Source of the DNA: Candidatus Parendomicrobium reticulitermitis
Lineage (GTDB): Bacteria; Elusimicrobiota; Endomicrobiia; Endomicrobiales; Endomicrobiaceae
Reading direction: 5' to 3'
DNA length: 61,034 bases
NCBI GenBank assembly: GCA_031287095.1
Contig: JAITTG010000002.1
Coordinates: 1-61,034 of the forward strand
Below, piece after piece: positions 34,593 through 43,156 of this stretch. Below the pieces are notes generated by a model. That model was not told the origin of the DNA. It did not search any database and saw only the letters and a program-made list of their open reading frames with translations. The first letter of the stretch is position 1, and each line of letters begins with the position of its first letter. The translations under genes were made by a program, and so were the position numbers.

Positions 34593-35088
34593 TTGCTGCC
34601 TCCTTTATTTTGTCAGCCGCTTCTTGAGGACTGATTTTGCTTGTGTCTATGCTTATGTCGCAATTCGCATAAAATTTTGAGCGGTTTTCCAATAAAACTT
34701 TGATTTCTTCTATTGATGGGTCTGAACCTTTAAGAACAGGTCTATTTAAATCGCCTTTCACTCTGCTATATATAGTATCAGGCTCAGCGTAGAGATTTAC
34801 GATTTTTCCATTCCGCCTTAAATTTTCAATGTTTTTTAAGTTTAATACTGCGCCGCCGCCGCACGATATTATTGTATTGTCAACCTGCGCAATTTTTTCT
34901 ATTGTTTCGCTTTCTATTCGTCTAAACGCTTGCTCGCCAAACTTTGAAAAAATCTCTCTGATAGGCATAGCCTGTTCTTTTTCAATAAGAGAATCCACAT
35001 CGCAAAACCGCATAGACATTATTTGAGACAGAATTTTTCCAATGGTGGTTTTACCCGTTCCCATAAAACCCGTAAGAATGATATTCAT
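34561..35088 (-). CDS. aroK: Shikimate kinase
   Basis: This kinase phosphorylates shikimate in aromatic amino acid synthesis. It has the P-loop GFMGTGKTTIGKIL, FCDVDSLIEKE (shikimate-binding Asp), FRRIESE, ISCGGGAVL and the lid Arg in LNRPVLKG. It has 175 residues. There is no Shine-Dalgarno site. A consensus promoter whose -10 ends 6 nt before the ATG predicts a leaderless mRNA. It is translated into the overlapping dehydrogenase gene. Confidence 0.94.
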   Translation of the reverse strand: MNIILTGFMGTGKTTIGKILSQIMSMRFCDVDSLIEKEQAMPIREIFSKFGEQAFRRIESETIEKIAQVDNTIISCGGGAVLNLKNIENLRRNGKIVNLYAEPDTIYSRVKGDLNRPVLKGSDPSIEEIKVLLENRSKFYANCDISIDTSKISPQEAADKIKEAANENYHYGLRP

Positions 35089-35094
35089 AGATAG

Positions 35095-35122
35095 ATTATA
35101 TCCATAGCGTTTTTTTTGTCAA
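35095..35122 (-). promoter_or_regulatory. Consensus promoter, leaderless aroK start
   Basis: On the minus strand a perfect TTGACA (35117-35122) and a perfect TATAAT (35095-35100) are 16 bp apart. The ATG of aroK begins 6 nt after the -10, so the transcript starts at the initiation codon. Confidence 0.8.
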
Positions 35123-35164
35123 ACGCAATAACAGGTTCTTGCAAGGAGCGTAAAACAACAATAA

Positions 35165-36841
35165 CTAATAAAAAGACTTTTTCTGTTTTGCTTTGCTTTC
35201 TTTACTAAGAAAAACAATCCATTCCTTAAACATCAGCGTCATTGAGGCTTTTGCCCAATTTAAGGGCGTTATTGGACTGGGGGCAAACCATTTTTTACAA
35301 TAACGACAAGAATAAATGAGCGTATTATAACTTTCAGGCAAAGCAAAGGACGCAACTTTTTTACCATTTGCCCCCAAAACATTATCTCCTGTGATTTGCG
35401 CTAAAGCCCGATTTGTGTATTTAAAAGATTGTGTTAACAAATCTCTGTCCTTTGTCCGCCTATACATTATAATAGAACATAGACAAAACCAACTATCAAA
35501 AAACCATTGAGCTTCACTGCCTTCTATAAATGTCTTTTTGCGCATATCCATACTTTCTTGGGCAGTATCCGTCCTTATATCATTAAACCAAAAATTCGCG
35601 GATTGATAATTGTCATTTTCATACCTTTTTATACCATAATCGCCCGCTAAAACCGAAACAATGTCTAATATCTTGCGTTTTTCTTGGGTAGTAAGCCGTG
35701 ATAGATTGGACGGATAGATTAAAGAAAGTAAAGCGGCGTCTGCCAATCTGTATTTGCTGTATGTTTTCTTATAACTTGGAGATTCTCCGCCTTGCGCTAT
35801 TTGCTTTTTAACTACCCTATAACCTGAATCAATTAGAACCTTGATATTGGCGGCATTTACTGATTTTTTGAGTTTTAATTGAGTGGTTTTTGCATTGAAA
35901 ATTAAAGCAAATTCTTTGTTTTGCTCAATAGCGTTTGACAAATTTTCAAGAGCGCTTGTTACAAGCCCTATTGATGAAGCGTTAAGCCTTGCTTCTTCTT
36001 CCCAAGCGCCAGAATCCTCCATTGCATAAAATTTTGAAGAATCAAAATAGGCTATAAGACAAACCAAAGCATCAAGGCGGGCATTTTCCACAATCTCGTC
36101 AAGACTGATAGAACCGTCTTTTACCGCGCTTATGGCGCTGTCCAATAAAAGACCAAGCGCGTCGTTTTGCTTATGATTCCAAATTTGAGGTTCGCCGTTT
36201 TCTTTAACATCGGCAAAAATGGGCGAATTTGAATCAAAACGAATATGGACGGCATTCATCTGTCCATCAGGCAAATCCAAAATTTTCGGATTTTTAATTA
36301 CCGCCTGCATTCTATCTATCTGGCTTGATAGATAATCAAGTAAAGTTATGAGGATTTTTTTTGCAGCCGATGCGTCATTGCGAGATTCTTTAATCCCGCT
36401 ATCGCGGTCAAGACCTGCAATCTCCTCAGACTTTAAAGCCAAATAACACCAAATACTATCCCTAACCCACACAGCGTCATAATTAGTTGATTTTCCCATA
36501 TCCGCAGAAAAAGAAGCCGCTTGTATAAAGTCTCCCCAAGGACGACTGACAATATCAATTTTTCTTGCAGGCAAAGCCGCTCTGTCAAGCGTTAAAATAT
36601 CTGCTAAATCATATTCATTTTTTAGTAAAGAATTGATTTTAGGATTGTGAACAAAAACCTCATAAGGCGGGATATTGTTTCCGCCTTCAAATTTATTAGA
36701 TATACCCATTTCAATCTTGCCGACAGAATGCGCAAAATCCTCAAGAGTATTGATTTCTTCTTTTTTGCGAAATATAGAAAACAAAGAAAAAACCAAAAAT
36801 GCCAGCCCCGCCCCAAAAACAAAGTTTAAAGATTTATTCAT
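35165..36841 (-). CDS. GH15-like glycoside hydrolase with in-frame repeat insert
   Basis: This 558-residue protein has an N-terminal membrane anchor or signal (LNFVFGAGLAFLVFSLF). The body resembles GH15/phosphorylase-kinase-type (alpha/alpha)6 barrels: YDAVWVRDSIWCYLAL, PDGQMNAVHIRFD, WNHKQNDALGLLLDSAI, DSGAWEEEARLNASSIG, EGSEAQWFFDSWFCL, LPESYNTL and TPLNWAKASMTLMF. Acidic residues in WEEEAR and LPES could be the catalytic pair. Glucan cleavage in the envelope is inferred. Between LALKSE and SAAKK lies about 18 residues encoded by a dispersed palindromic repeat. GGAGG precedes the ATG. Confidence 0.75.
   Translation of the reverse strand: MNKSLNFVFGAGLAFLVFSLFSIFRKKEEINTLEDFAHSVGKIEMGISNKFEGGNNIPPYEVFVHNPKINSLLKNEYDLADILTLDRAALPARKIDIVSRPWGDFIQAASFSADMGKSTNYDAVWVRDSIWCYLALKSEEIAGLDRDSGIKESRNDASAAKKILITLLDYLSSQIDRMQAVIKNPKILDLPDGQMNAVHIRFDSNSPIFADVKENGEPQIWNHKQNDALGLLLDSAISAVKDGSISLDEIVENARLDALVCLIAYFDSSKFYAMEDSGAWEEEARLNASSIGLVTSALENLSNAIEQNKEFALIFNAKTTQLKLKKSVNAANIKVLIDSGYRVVKKQIAQGGESPSYKKTYSKYRLADAALLSLIYPSNLSRLTTQEKRKILDIVSVLAGDYGIKRYENDNYQSANFWFNDIRTDTAQESMDMRKKTFIEGSEAQWFFDSWFCLCSIIMYRRTKDRDLLTQSFKYTNRALAQITGDNVLGANGKKVASFALPESYNTLIYSCRYCKKWFAPSPITPLNWAKASMTLMFKEWIVFLSKESKAKQKKSFY
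36370..36424. repeat. Palindromic repeat inside the GH15-like gene
   Basis: On the minus strand the stretch reads ggagattgcaggtcttgacc and continues to tctcgcaatgacgc, a variant of the intergenic form ggagattgcgggtcttg-cccgcaatgacg. It is in frame and encodes IAGLDRDSGIKESRNDA without a stop. Confidence 0.8.
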
Positions 36842-37026
36842 AATTTCATCCTCCTATCCAATAGTCTTATATCAAAAAATCTTATATTTTGCACTCCGCC
36901 GTTTTTTTAGTAGAATGCCGCCGCTTAAAAAACTTATATAAGGAAGCGCTGATTAATTCATCAAATGTTTTTAGTCTGTCATCGCAAACTCACAGCGCCG
37001 CAGACTTCAGGCTTGACCCGCAGTCT

Positions 37027-37032
37027 TATAAT
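37027..37032 (+). promoter_or_regulatory. Possible -10 box of nadC
   Basis: A perfect TATAAT lies 35 nt before the nadC ATG, right after a palindromic repeat copy (gcttgacccgcag). No well-spaced -35 is visible. Confidence 0.3.
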
Positions 37033-37067
37033 GCGATACAGACAGACAACAAAGGAAAACTCTCTCA

Positions 37068-37910
37068 ATGAATGTTTCAACTCTCATCAAAACGGCTTTA
37101 AAAGAGGACGGGGCTTTTAACGATATTACTTCTAAATCTTTTATAGGTCAAGATAAAAAGGCAAAGGCTGTTCTTTTGGCAAAAAAGGACGGCATTTTAT
37201 GCGGGACGGCTCTTTTTACCGCTGTTTTTAAGGCGTTGGATAAAAATTGTATAGTAAAGTTTTATAAAAAAGACGGCGATTGCGTCCAAAAAGGCGTTCA
37301 GGTCGCCAAATTGCGAGGGAATGCTCAAGCCGTTTTATCTGCGGAAAGAACCGCTTTAAATTTTATTGGACATCTTTCAGGCATATCCACTTTAACAAAT
37401 CATTTCGTCAAACTTATCGCAAAAGGAAAACCCAAAATTTTTGACACAAGAAAAACAATCCCCGCTTACCGCGCGCTCGCAAAATACGCCGTTGTTTGCG
37501 GAGGCGGTAAAAATCACAGAATCGGTTTGTCTGATATGGCTCTCATCAAAGACAATCATTTAAAACTCATTTCAAATCTCAATGAGGCGCTCGCTCTTTT
37601 TAGAAAAAAACATAAAAATATTTTGGCAGAGATTGAATGTGAAAATCAAAAAGAGGTTCAAGCGGCTTTAAATGCCGGCGCAGATATTATTATGTTGGAC
37701 AATATGCAAATTTCTCGGGCAAAGAAAGCAATTAAACTTATAAGAGATTTTTCAAGTAAAAATTATAAGCCTGAAATAGAAATATCGGGCGGAGTAAATT
37801 TGGATACTATTAAAAAATTCGCCAAACTTGATATTGAAAGAATATCGGTCGGTATGCTTACGCATTCGGCGCAGGCTTTGGATTTGTCTTTGGAAATAAC
37901 AATTGAATAA
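37068..37910 (+). CDS. nadC: Nicotinate-nucleotide pyrophosphorylase
   Basis: This enzyme converts quinolinate and PRPP to nicotinate mononucleotide in NAD synthesis. It shows AERTALNFIGHLSGISTLT, the catalytic DTRKTIPAYRALAKYAV, GGGKNHRIGLSDMALIKDNH, EIECENQKEVQAAL, DIIMLDNM and EISGGVNLDTI. The length, 280 residues, is normal. AAAGGA lies 12 nt before the ATG. It overlaps the biotin ligase gene. No nadA/nadB is visible. Confidence 0.95.
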   Translation: MNVSTLIKTALKEDGAFNDITSKSFIGQDKKAKAVLLAKKDGILCGTALFTAVFKALDKNCIVKFYKKDGDCVQKGVQVAKLRGNAQAVLSAERTALNFIGHLSGISTLTNHFVKLIAKGKPKIFDTRKTIPAYRALAKYAVVCGGGKNHRIGLSDMALIKDNHLKLISNLNEALALFRKKHKNILAEIECENQKEVQAALNAGADIIMLDNMQISRAKKAIKLIRDFSSKNYKPEIEISGGVNLDTIKKFAKLDIERISVGMLTHSAQALDLSLEITIE

Positions 37911-38613
37911 TATAAAAATCTATAAAAAAATTGATTCGACGCAAGTAAAAACCAAAACTCTCGCAGATAAAGGCGCTCCGCAATGGACTATAATAATAGC
38001 CCAAGAGCAGACAAAAGGTTACGGCAGATTAAAAAGAGAATGGTCTTCAAATAAAGGCGGTTTGTGGTTCTCTTTTATTTTAAAACCTAAAATTGACGCA
38101 GGCTCAATTCAAAAAATATCTTTTGTCGCAAGCATATCTTTAATAAGGGCGCTCAAAAAACAATTTGGACTTAAAACAAAAATAAAATGGGTCAATGATA
38201 TTTTTTATAAAAATAAAAAAATCGCGGGCATAATTGTTGAATCGTCTTTGAGACAAAATAAAATTGATTGGCTTGTTATAGGCATAGGCGTCAATATCAA
38301 TAATGATTTGCCCGAAGAATTAAAAAACATATCTCGAAGCATAAAAGATATTTTGGGCAAAAAAACGGATGGACGAAAATTACTTTCAGCATTTTTTAAT
38401 GAGTTTAAAACAATGTATGCAAAATTTTTAAAAAGCGGGTTTGCCGTTTTTGCCGATGAATACAATAAAAATCTCAAATTTCTAAATGAAGAAGTAAAAA
38501 TTGAAAATGGCAAAACAATTGAAGGCGTAAACAGAGGTATTGATAAAGAGGGACGCCTTGTGATTGAAAGCGGCAAGACATTAAAAAAAGTTGTTACGGG
38601 AAGTTGCCGCTAA
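37903..38613 (+). CDS. birA: Biotin-protein ligase, catalytic form
   Basis: This enzyme attaches biotin to carboxylase carrier domains. It contains IDSTQVKTKTLADKG, QEQTKGYGRLKREWSSNKGGLWFS (biotinyl-AMP loop GYGRxxR), KIKWVNDIFYKNKKIAGI and a C-terminal SH3-like part. There is no N-terminal helix-turn-helix, so it is the non-repressor type. It starts at TTG, overlapping nadC by 8 nt. The stop is immediately followed by a dispersed repeat. Confidence 0.93.
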   Translation: MNNIKIYKKIDSTQVKTKTLADKGAPQWTIIIAQEQTKGYGRLKREWSSNKGGLWFSFILKPKIDAGSIQKISFVASISLIRALKKQFGLKTKIKWVNDIFYKNKKIAGIIVESSLRQNKIDWLVIGIGVNINNDLPEELKNISRSIKDILGKKTDGRKLLSAFFNEFKTMYAKFLKSGFAVFADEYNKNLKFLNEEVKIENGKTIEGVNRGIDKEGRLVIESGKTLKKVVTGSCR

Positions 38614-38944
38614 TAAGGTGCGGCGAAGCCGCGATACACACGGCTGTCTCTAAGTTTAGCGCATGACTGAATGGTCGCTTTGCCTTTTGGCGTCTTTTGA
38701 CACAATTTGTCTGCTTGGATAGCGCTGCTATACGCGTGCAGACAAATTCTGCCAAAATACGCTCAAAATGCTTCGCGGAGCGCGTCTTATACATAAAGGA
38801 AAAACGACAAAAAACAAAAAAATCCAAAATCCTCGTAGGGTGCGGGTTTCAAACCCACACTCTGGACGAACAGTGAACCTCAATGGAAAAGAGTAAGAAT
38901 AAACGACGAATGACAAAAAGCAGAAAAGCATATTGGATTATTTT
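38614..38944. repeat. Long dispersed repeat, copy 1
   Basis: From 38617 to about 38867 lies a roughly 250-bp unit. It begins ggtgcggcgaagccgcgat, includes a palindromic core (gtctgc...tggatagcgctgctata...gcagac), and ends with a GCGGGTTTCAAACCCAC palindrome. Other copies are at 45147-45382, 58967-59294 (inverted) and 60925-61034. It is followed by gaacagtgaacc...gaataaacgacgaatgac repeat text. No gene is seen. Confidence 0.85.
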
Positions 38945-40423
38945 ATGAACACAAAAAAAACAACTCTGATTTTATCTTGCTTTTTGCTTGCGGCTGCGCT
39001 TTTTGGCGGGTGCGCGGCAAAAAAACCCATTTTATCTCCCGCCCCTGTTGTTTTCGACGGAGTCGGCGTTGATATGAAAAGCGCGGGGTATTGGATTTCC
39101 AAAATCAATAATCCCGATAATATATTGCTAAACAAACAACAAATTGAAAAACTTAACAATGAATACTTTAAGTCCAATTTATTGAAAGACATTTTGACAT
39201 TTAAAGACTCTTATTACAGAAAGTTTTTTGCAAATGCCTATAAAAAAACGCTCAACTCCTATAAAAAATATTATGATTCATCCTTGAGTCAGAAAGGGGT
39301 CAAAGAGTTTATTGACGAAATAGACGAGAATATAAACTATGACATTTTAAGCAAAAACGGCGAAACTTTATTTGCCTTGACTGTAAAATCGTCTCCGATT
39401 AGAATTTTGCCATCATCGCAAGTTTTATATTCCTCGCTTGAGACCGAAGGATTAGACAGAATTCAAGCGACGCAAATCAATTTAGGAACTCCCGTCGCCG
39501 TTATGTATGCTACAAAAGATGGAAATTGGTTTTTTGTAGCCGCGCCGGAAACTGAAGGGTGGATTGCAAGAGACGATATAGCGTTTTGTTCAAAAGAAGA
39601 ATTGCGGCAATATCTAAACCGTCAAGATAAGCAAGAAATAGCGCCCGCTAAAACAATAAGTTCGGCAAATGCAAAATCAAAAAACGACAAAACAAAAAAT
39701 CCGTCAGCCGCTATCGCCGCGCCGCAAGAGCAAAATGTTTTAATAATGACAATATCGCCCGTCACAGATATATATGAAGACAAAGCAAAAACTCGGTTTT
39801 TGGCTCAAGTTAATATGGGAACAGAATTGTCAGCGATAAAAATAGAAGGCGGCATGATTCAAATAAAAATGCCTTATCGCGATAAAAACGAGAATCTAAA
39901 AATTAAAGACGCTTTTGTTGATTTATCAGACATTTCAGTCGGATATTTAAAATACACTCAAAGAAATGTTTTGACTCAAGCGTTTAAACAACTAAATTCC
40001 CCATACGGCTGGGGCGGACAAAATGAATATCAAGATTGTTCAAGTTTCTTAAAAAATATTTTTTCTTGTTTCGGGTTAAAATTCCCAAGGAATTCCAGCT
40101 CGCAAATCCGTCAGAGCGCAAATTTAAAAAATATCAAATTCAATAAGGAAACGCCGCTTGCAAAAAAGGCTCAAACAATAAGAACAAACGCAATAGCGGC
40201 AATGAGCCTGCTGTATTTACCCGGACATATAATGCTCTATATCGGCTTCGAAAACGACAATCTCTATGTAATACATTCTATTTGGGGATACGGCGACAAA
40301 AATAATACAAATAGAACTTTCATAATAAATAGAGCGGTTGTGACAAACACAGATTTAGGCGGCGGCTCAAAAAAAGGTTCATTGCTTGAAAGAATAACGG
40401 AAATGAAAGTTTTAAGCAATTAG
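38945..40423 (+). CDS. NlpC/P60 lipoprotein with SH3 domains
   Basis: This probable murein endopeptidase (about 492 residues) is anchored as a lipoprotein: signal MNTKKTTLILSCFLLAAALF and lipobox FGGC. An N-terminal stabilising region (YWISKINNPDNILLNKQQIE) and two bacterial SH3 regions (near SSPIRILPSSQVLY, and near MTISPVTDIYEDK) precede the peptidase. Catalytic residues are Cys in YGWGGQNEYQDCSSFLK, His in LPGHIMLYIG and a third His in VIHSIWG. The domain order matches Gly/gamma-D-Glu-type cell-wall peptidases. ATG 38945 was preferred over TTG 38933; the ribosome-binding site is weak. Confidence 0.85.
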   Translation: MNTKKTTLILSCFLLAAALFGGCAAKKPILSPAPVVFDGVGVDMKSAGYWISKINNPDNILLNKQQIEKLNNEYFKSNLLKDILTFKDSYYRKFFANAYKKTLNSYKKYYDSSLSQKGVKEFIDEIDENINYDILSKNGETLFALTVKSSPIRILPSSQVLYSSLETEGLDRIQATQINLGTPVAVMYATKDGNWFFVAAPETEGWIARDDIAFCSKEELRQYLNRQDKQEIAPAKTISSANAKSKNDKTKNPSAAIAAPQEQNVLIMTISPVTDIYEDKAKTRFLAQVNMGTELSAIKIEGGMIQIKMPYRDKNENLKIKDAFVDLSDISVGYLKYTQRNVLTQAFKQLNSPYGWGGQNEYQDCSSFLKNIFSCFGLKFPRNSSSQIRQSANLKNIKFNKETPLAKKAQTIRTNAIAAMSLLYLPGHIMLYIGFENDNLYVIHSIWGYGDKNNTNRTFIINRAVVTNTDLGGGSKKGSLLERITEMKVLSN

Positions 40424-40510
40424 AAAATGTCTGCGCTGCGCGCCGTCGGCTTGTATCATCCGTCAATTGCGGGTTTGACCCGCAGACGGCAAACCAAAAA
40501 AGGAAAAAAC

Positions 40511-40732
40511 ATGGACTTCAAATTTATCAAAAGATTTTTTTATTTTTTGTTTGCCGCGGATATTATTGCCGGCATTGTAATTGCATTTAAAAAAGGCGTT
40601 GTGTTCGGCATTATCGCCGCGGCAGTTTTATTATTATTAAATATAATCGTATTTAGGATAATTTTAAAAATGGAGAAAATCAATGAATCAAGAACAGGAA
40701 CACAATCAAGCGGCAAAACAAGAACAAAGTAA
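40511..40732 (+). CDS. Small membrane protein (73 aa)
   Basis: Two hydrophobic segments (FFYFLFAADIIAGIVIAF and VVFGIIAAAVLLLLNIIVF) are followed by a basic tail. AAGGAAAAAAC precedes ATG 40511; the longer upstream reading begins in a palindromic repeat (40462-40486). The 3' end overlaps the next small gene by 50 nt in another frame. The layout recalls AtpI-like small proteins, but I do not recognise it. Confidence 0.6.
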   Translation: MDFKFIKRFFYFLFAADIIAGIVIAFKKGVVFGIIAAAVLLLLNIIVFRIILKMEKINESRTGTQSSGKTRTK

Positions 40733-40955
40733 GAAAGCAAAACTCTATAAGAATATGTTTCTTATATCTACATTTTTTGGAGTTGTAGGCGTAATATGCT
40801 TGGTAAGAGAGATTGAAATTTCGGCTTGGCTCGGCGTAGTAAAATTAGTGAAAATTGCGGGGTGGATTGGAGTAATTATTTGGTTTATACTTGCAGTCGC
40901 CGTCCGCATTATGATGATTACGGACAAAAAACTGCAAAAAGACAAAAAGATATAG
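40683..40955 (+). CDS. Small membrane protein (90 aa)
   Basis: A polar, Gln/Lys-rich N-terminus (about 24 residues) is followed by two hydrophobic segments (NMFLISTFFGVVGVICLV and IAGWIGVIIWFILAVAVRI) and a Lys-rich end. GGAGAAAATCA precedes the ATG. It overlaps the upstream membrane gene and ends 8 nt before ebfC, so all three are likely one unit. Function unknown. Confidence 0.6.
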   Translation: MNQEQEHNQAAKQEQSKKAKLYKNMFLISTFFGVVGVICLVREIEISAWLGVVKLVKIAGWIGVIIWFILAVAVRIMMITDKKLQKDKKI

Positions 40956-40963
40956 GAGGAATT

Positions 40964-41263
40964 ATGGAATTATTTAAAATGGCAAAAGAAGCAATGGCTA
41001 TGAAAAGCAAATTCGGCGAGATGGATAAAAAATTAAAAAGCGTTTTTGTCAACATTGAGCATAAGGGCGTCAAAATTCAAGCAAATGCTAAATGCGAGTT
41101 TTTGAGTTTAGACCTGCCTCAAAACTTGATTAGCGAAGATAAAGAAAAAGTTCAAAATTTGATTTTAGACGCTTTCAACGAGGCTTCAAAAAAATCTCAA
41201 GAACAAATGGCTCAAATATCAAAAGAGATGATGGGAGGACTCAATATACCCGGACTTCCTTAA
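40964..41263 (+). CDS. ebfC: YbaB/EbfC nucleoid-associated protein
   Basis: This 99-residue dimeric DNA-binding protein of the YbaB/EbfC family shows MKSKFGEMDKKLKSVFV, the beta-sheet segment GVKIQANAKCEFLSLDLP and the helical end VQNLILDAFNEASKKSQEQM with MMGGLNIPGLP. AGGAGG precedes ATG 40964. The usual dnaX/recR neighbours are absent here. Confidence 0.85.
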   Translation: MELFKMAKEAMAMKSKFGEMDKKLKSVFVNIEHKGVKIQANAKCEFLSLDLPQNLISEDKEKVQNLILDAFNEASKKSQEQMAQISKEMMGGLNIPGLP

Positions 41264-41365
41264 TTGGACTCTTTAAAACTCCAGTTCTTGCCGCGCGCCG
41301 CTGCTTGCGGGCATAACCCGCAATCTCTGATGAAAAGTAGTAAAAAAATAGTATAGGAGGCTGAT
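41264..41365. repeat. Palindromic repeat between ebfC and pfp
   Basis: A copy (gcgggcataacccgcaatctc, about 41307-41327) fills most of this short gap. Confidence 0.6.
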
Positions 41366-43039
41366 ATGCCTAAGAAAACTAATTTTTCAGAATTGCAAAC
41401 AGAACGCTATAAGTTTAAACCTCAATTGCCGTCGGTATTATCAAAAGGAGCGCCTTTCATCCAAATAAAACAAGGCGCGGCGACTTCATCGCAGGGAAAT
41501 CAAGAGCAGATTAAAGAGATGTTTCCAAACACTTATGGTATGGCTCTTGCAGGCTTTAAAAAAGGCGCTAATAGCGCCGCCAGAAAGAAAAAAATTACCG
41601 TCGGCGTGGTATTGTCAGGCGGACAGGCTCCGGGCGGACATAATGTTATAGCGGGACTTTTTGACGGATTAAAAAAAGCGAATAAGAAAAATGTTCTCAT
41701 AGGATTTATCGGCGGACCTTCGGGCATTATTAGAGACGAATGCAAGATATTAGAAAAAGATCTTTTGCATGAGTATAGAAATACCGGCGGCTTTGATTGT
41801 ATTCAGTCGGGCAGAACTAAAATAGAAACCATAGAACATTTGCTTGCGGCAAAAGCGACATTTCAAGGCGAAAAAATTGACGCTCTCGTAATTATAGGCG
41901 GAGACGATTCAAATACCAATGCGGCTGTAATAGCGGAATTTGCTAAAAAAGAGAATATCCCGGTGTCCGTCATAGGCGTGCCAAAAACCATAGACGGAGA
42001 TTTAAAAAACGATTTTATAGAAGCCTCTTTCGGTTTTGATACTGCGACAAAAATTTATTCAGAACTTGCAGGCAATATCTGCAGAGACGCAAATTCCGCT
42101 CAAAAGTATTGGCACTTTATCCGCCTTATGGGTAGAAGCGCGTCGCATATAACTTTAGAAGTCGGTTTTAAAACTCAGCCTAATGTGGTTTTGATTGGAG
42201 AAGAAGTAAAAGAAAAAAACAAAACTCTCGCCCAAGTGATAGACGATTTAGCCGAGATTGTTATAGCGAGAGCGCAAAATGGAAAAAATTTCGGAGTGAT
42301 TTTAGTGCCTGAGGGGTTGATTGAATTTATCCCTGAATTTAAAGAATTGATTAATGCGTTAAACGATATTCTCTCGCAAGACAGCGCGGAATTTTCAAGC
42401 GCGGTATTGTCGGACAAAGACAAAAAAGAGATTGCCTCGTCAAAACTTCCTCCTCATTTGTCCGCTCTTTTAAATTCGCTTCCAAATCATATAGCGATGG
42501 AATTATTGCTTGATAGAGACCCGCACGGCAATGTCGTCGTATCTCAAATAGAAACTGAAAAACTTTTGATTGGAATGCTTAAAAAAAGATTAGCCGAATT
42601 AAAAAAAGAAGGAAAATTTGACGGGAAATTTGCTGCTAATTATCATTTCTTCGGATATGAAGGTCGTTGCGGCATACCGTCAAATTTTGACGCAAATTAT
42701 TCTTATGCCTTAGGATACAGCGCGGCAATTCTTGCTTTAAACAATTTGAGCGGTTATATGGCTTCCGTTCGAAACTTGACAAAACCCGCTTCCCAATGGA
42801 CTTGCGGCGGCATTCCTATTACAATGCTTCTTCATCTTGAAAGGAGAAAAGGCGAAGATAAACCGGTAATCAAAAAAGCGCTCGTTGATTTAAACGATAA
42901 ACCGTTTAAAGCATTCGAAAGAATGAGAAAATCTTGGGCGCAAAATGAGGATTATATTTTTCCGGGTCCCATACAGTATTTTGGACCAAAATCAATTGTG
43001 GATATGACTACAAAAACTCTTCAATATGAACAAAATTAA
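41366..43039 (+). CDS. pfp: PPi-dependent 6-phosphofructokinase
   Basis: This enzyme phosphorylates fructose 6-phosphate with pyrophosphate, reversibly, in glycolysis. The length (557 residues) and the motifs place it in the long PPi-type group: SGGQAPGGHNVIAG, IGGDDSNTNAAVIAEF (the GGDD Asp marks PPi use), GVPKTIDGDLKN, LMGRSASHITLEVG and a C-terminal YEGRCGIPSNFD. AGGAGG precedes the ATG. PPi use is typical of anaerobic hosts saving ATP. Confidence 0.94.
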   Translation: MPKKTNFSELQTERYKFKPQLPSVLSKGAPFIQIKQGAATSSQGNQEQIKEMFPNTYGMALAGFKKGANSAARKKKITVGVVLSGGQAPGGHNVIAGLFDGLKKANKKNVLIGFIGGPSGIIRDECKILEKDLLHEYRNTGGFDCIQSGRTKIETIEHLLAAKATFQGEKIDALVIIGGDDSNTNAAVIAEFAKKENIPVSVIGVPKTIDGDLKNDFIEASFGFDTATKIYSELAGNICRDANSAQKYWHFIRLMGRSASHITLEVGFKTQPNVVLIGEEVKEKNKTLAQVIDDLAEIVIARAQNGKNFGVILVPEGLIEFIPEFKELINALNDILSQDSAEFSSAVLSDKDKKEIASSKLPPHLSALLNSLPNHIAMELLLDRDPHGNVVVSQIETEKLLIGMLKKRLAELKKEGKFDGKFAANYHFFGYEGRCGIPSNFDANYSYALGYSAAILALNNLSGYMASVRNLTKPASQWTCGGIPITMLLHLERRKGEDKPVIKKALVDLNDKPFKAFERMRKSWAQNEDYIFPGPIQYFGPKSIVDMTTKTLQYEQN

Positions 43040-43156
43040 TGTCATAGTTGTTGTCGGGTTTTGGATTCATCATTGAGGACTTGACCCGCAATCTCTGCGC
43101 GAAGCGTTAGCGATGGCGGACTTTTATAGAAATTTTAAATAACTAGGAGGATTAAA
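43040..43156. repeat. Palindromic repeat between pfp and yajQ
   Basis: A divergent copy (cattgaggacttgacccgc followed by aatctctgcgcgaagcg, about 43072-43110) occupies the gap. Confidence 0.6.
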
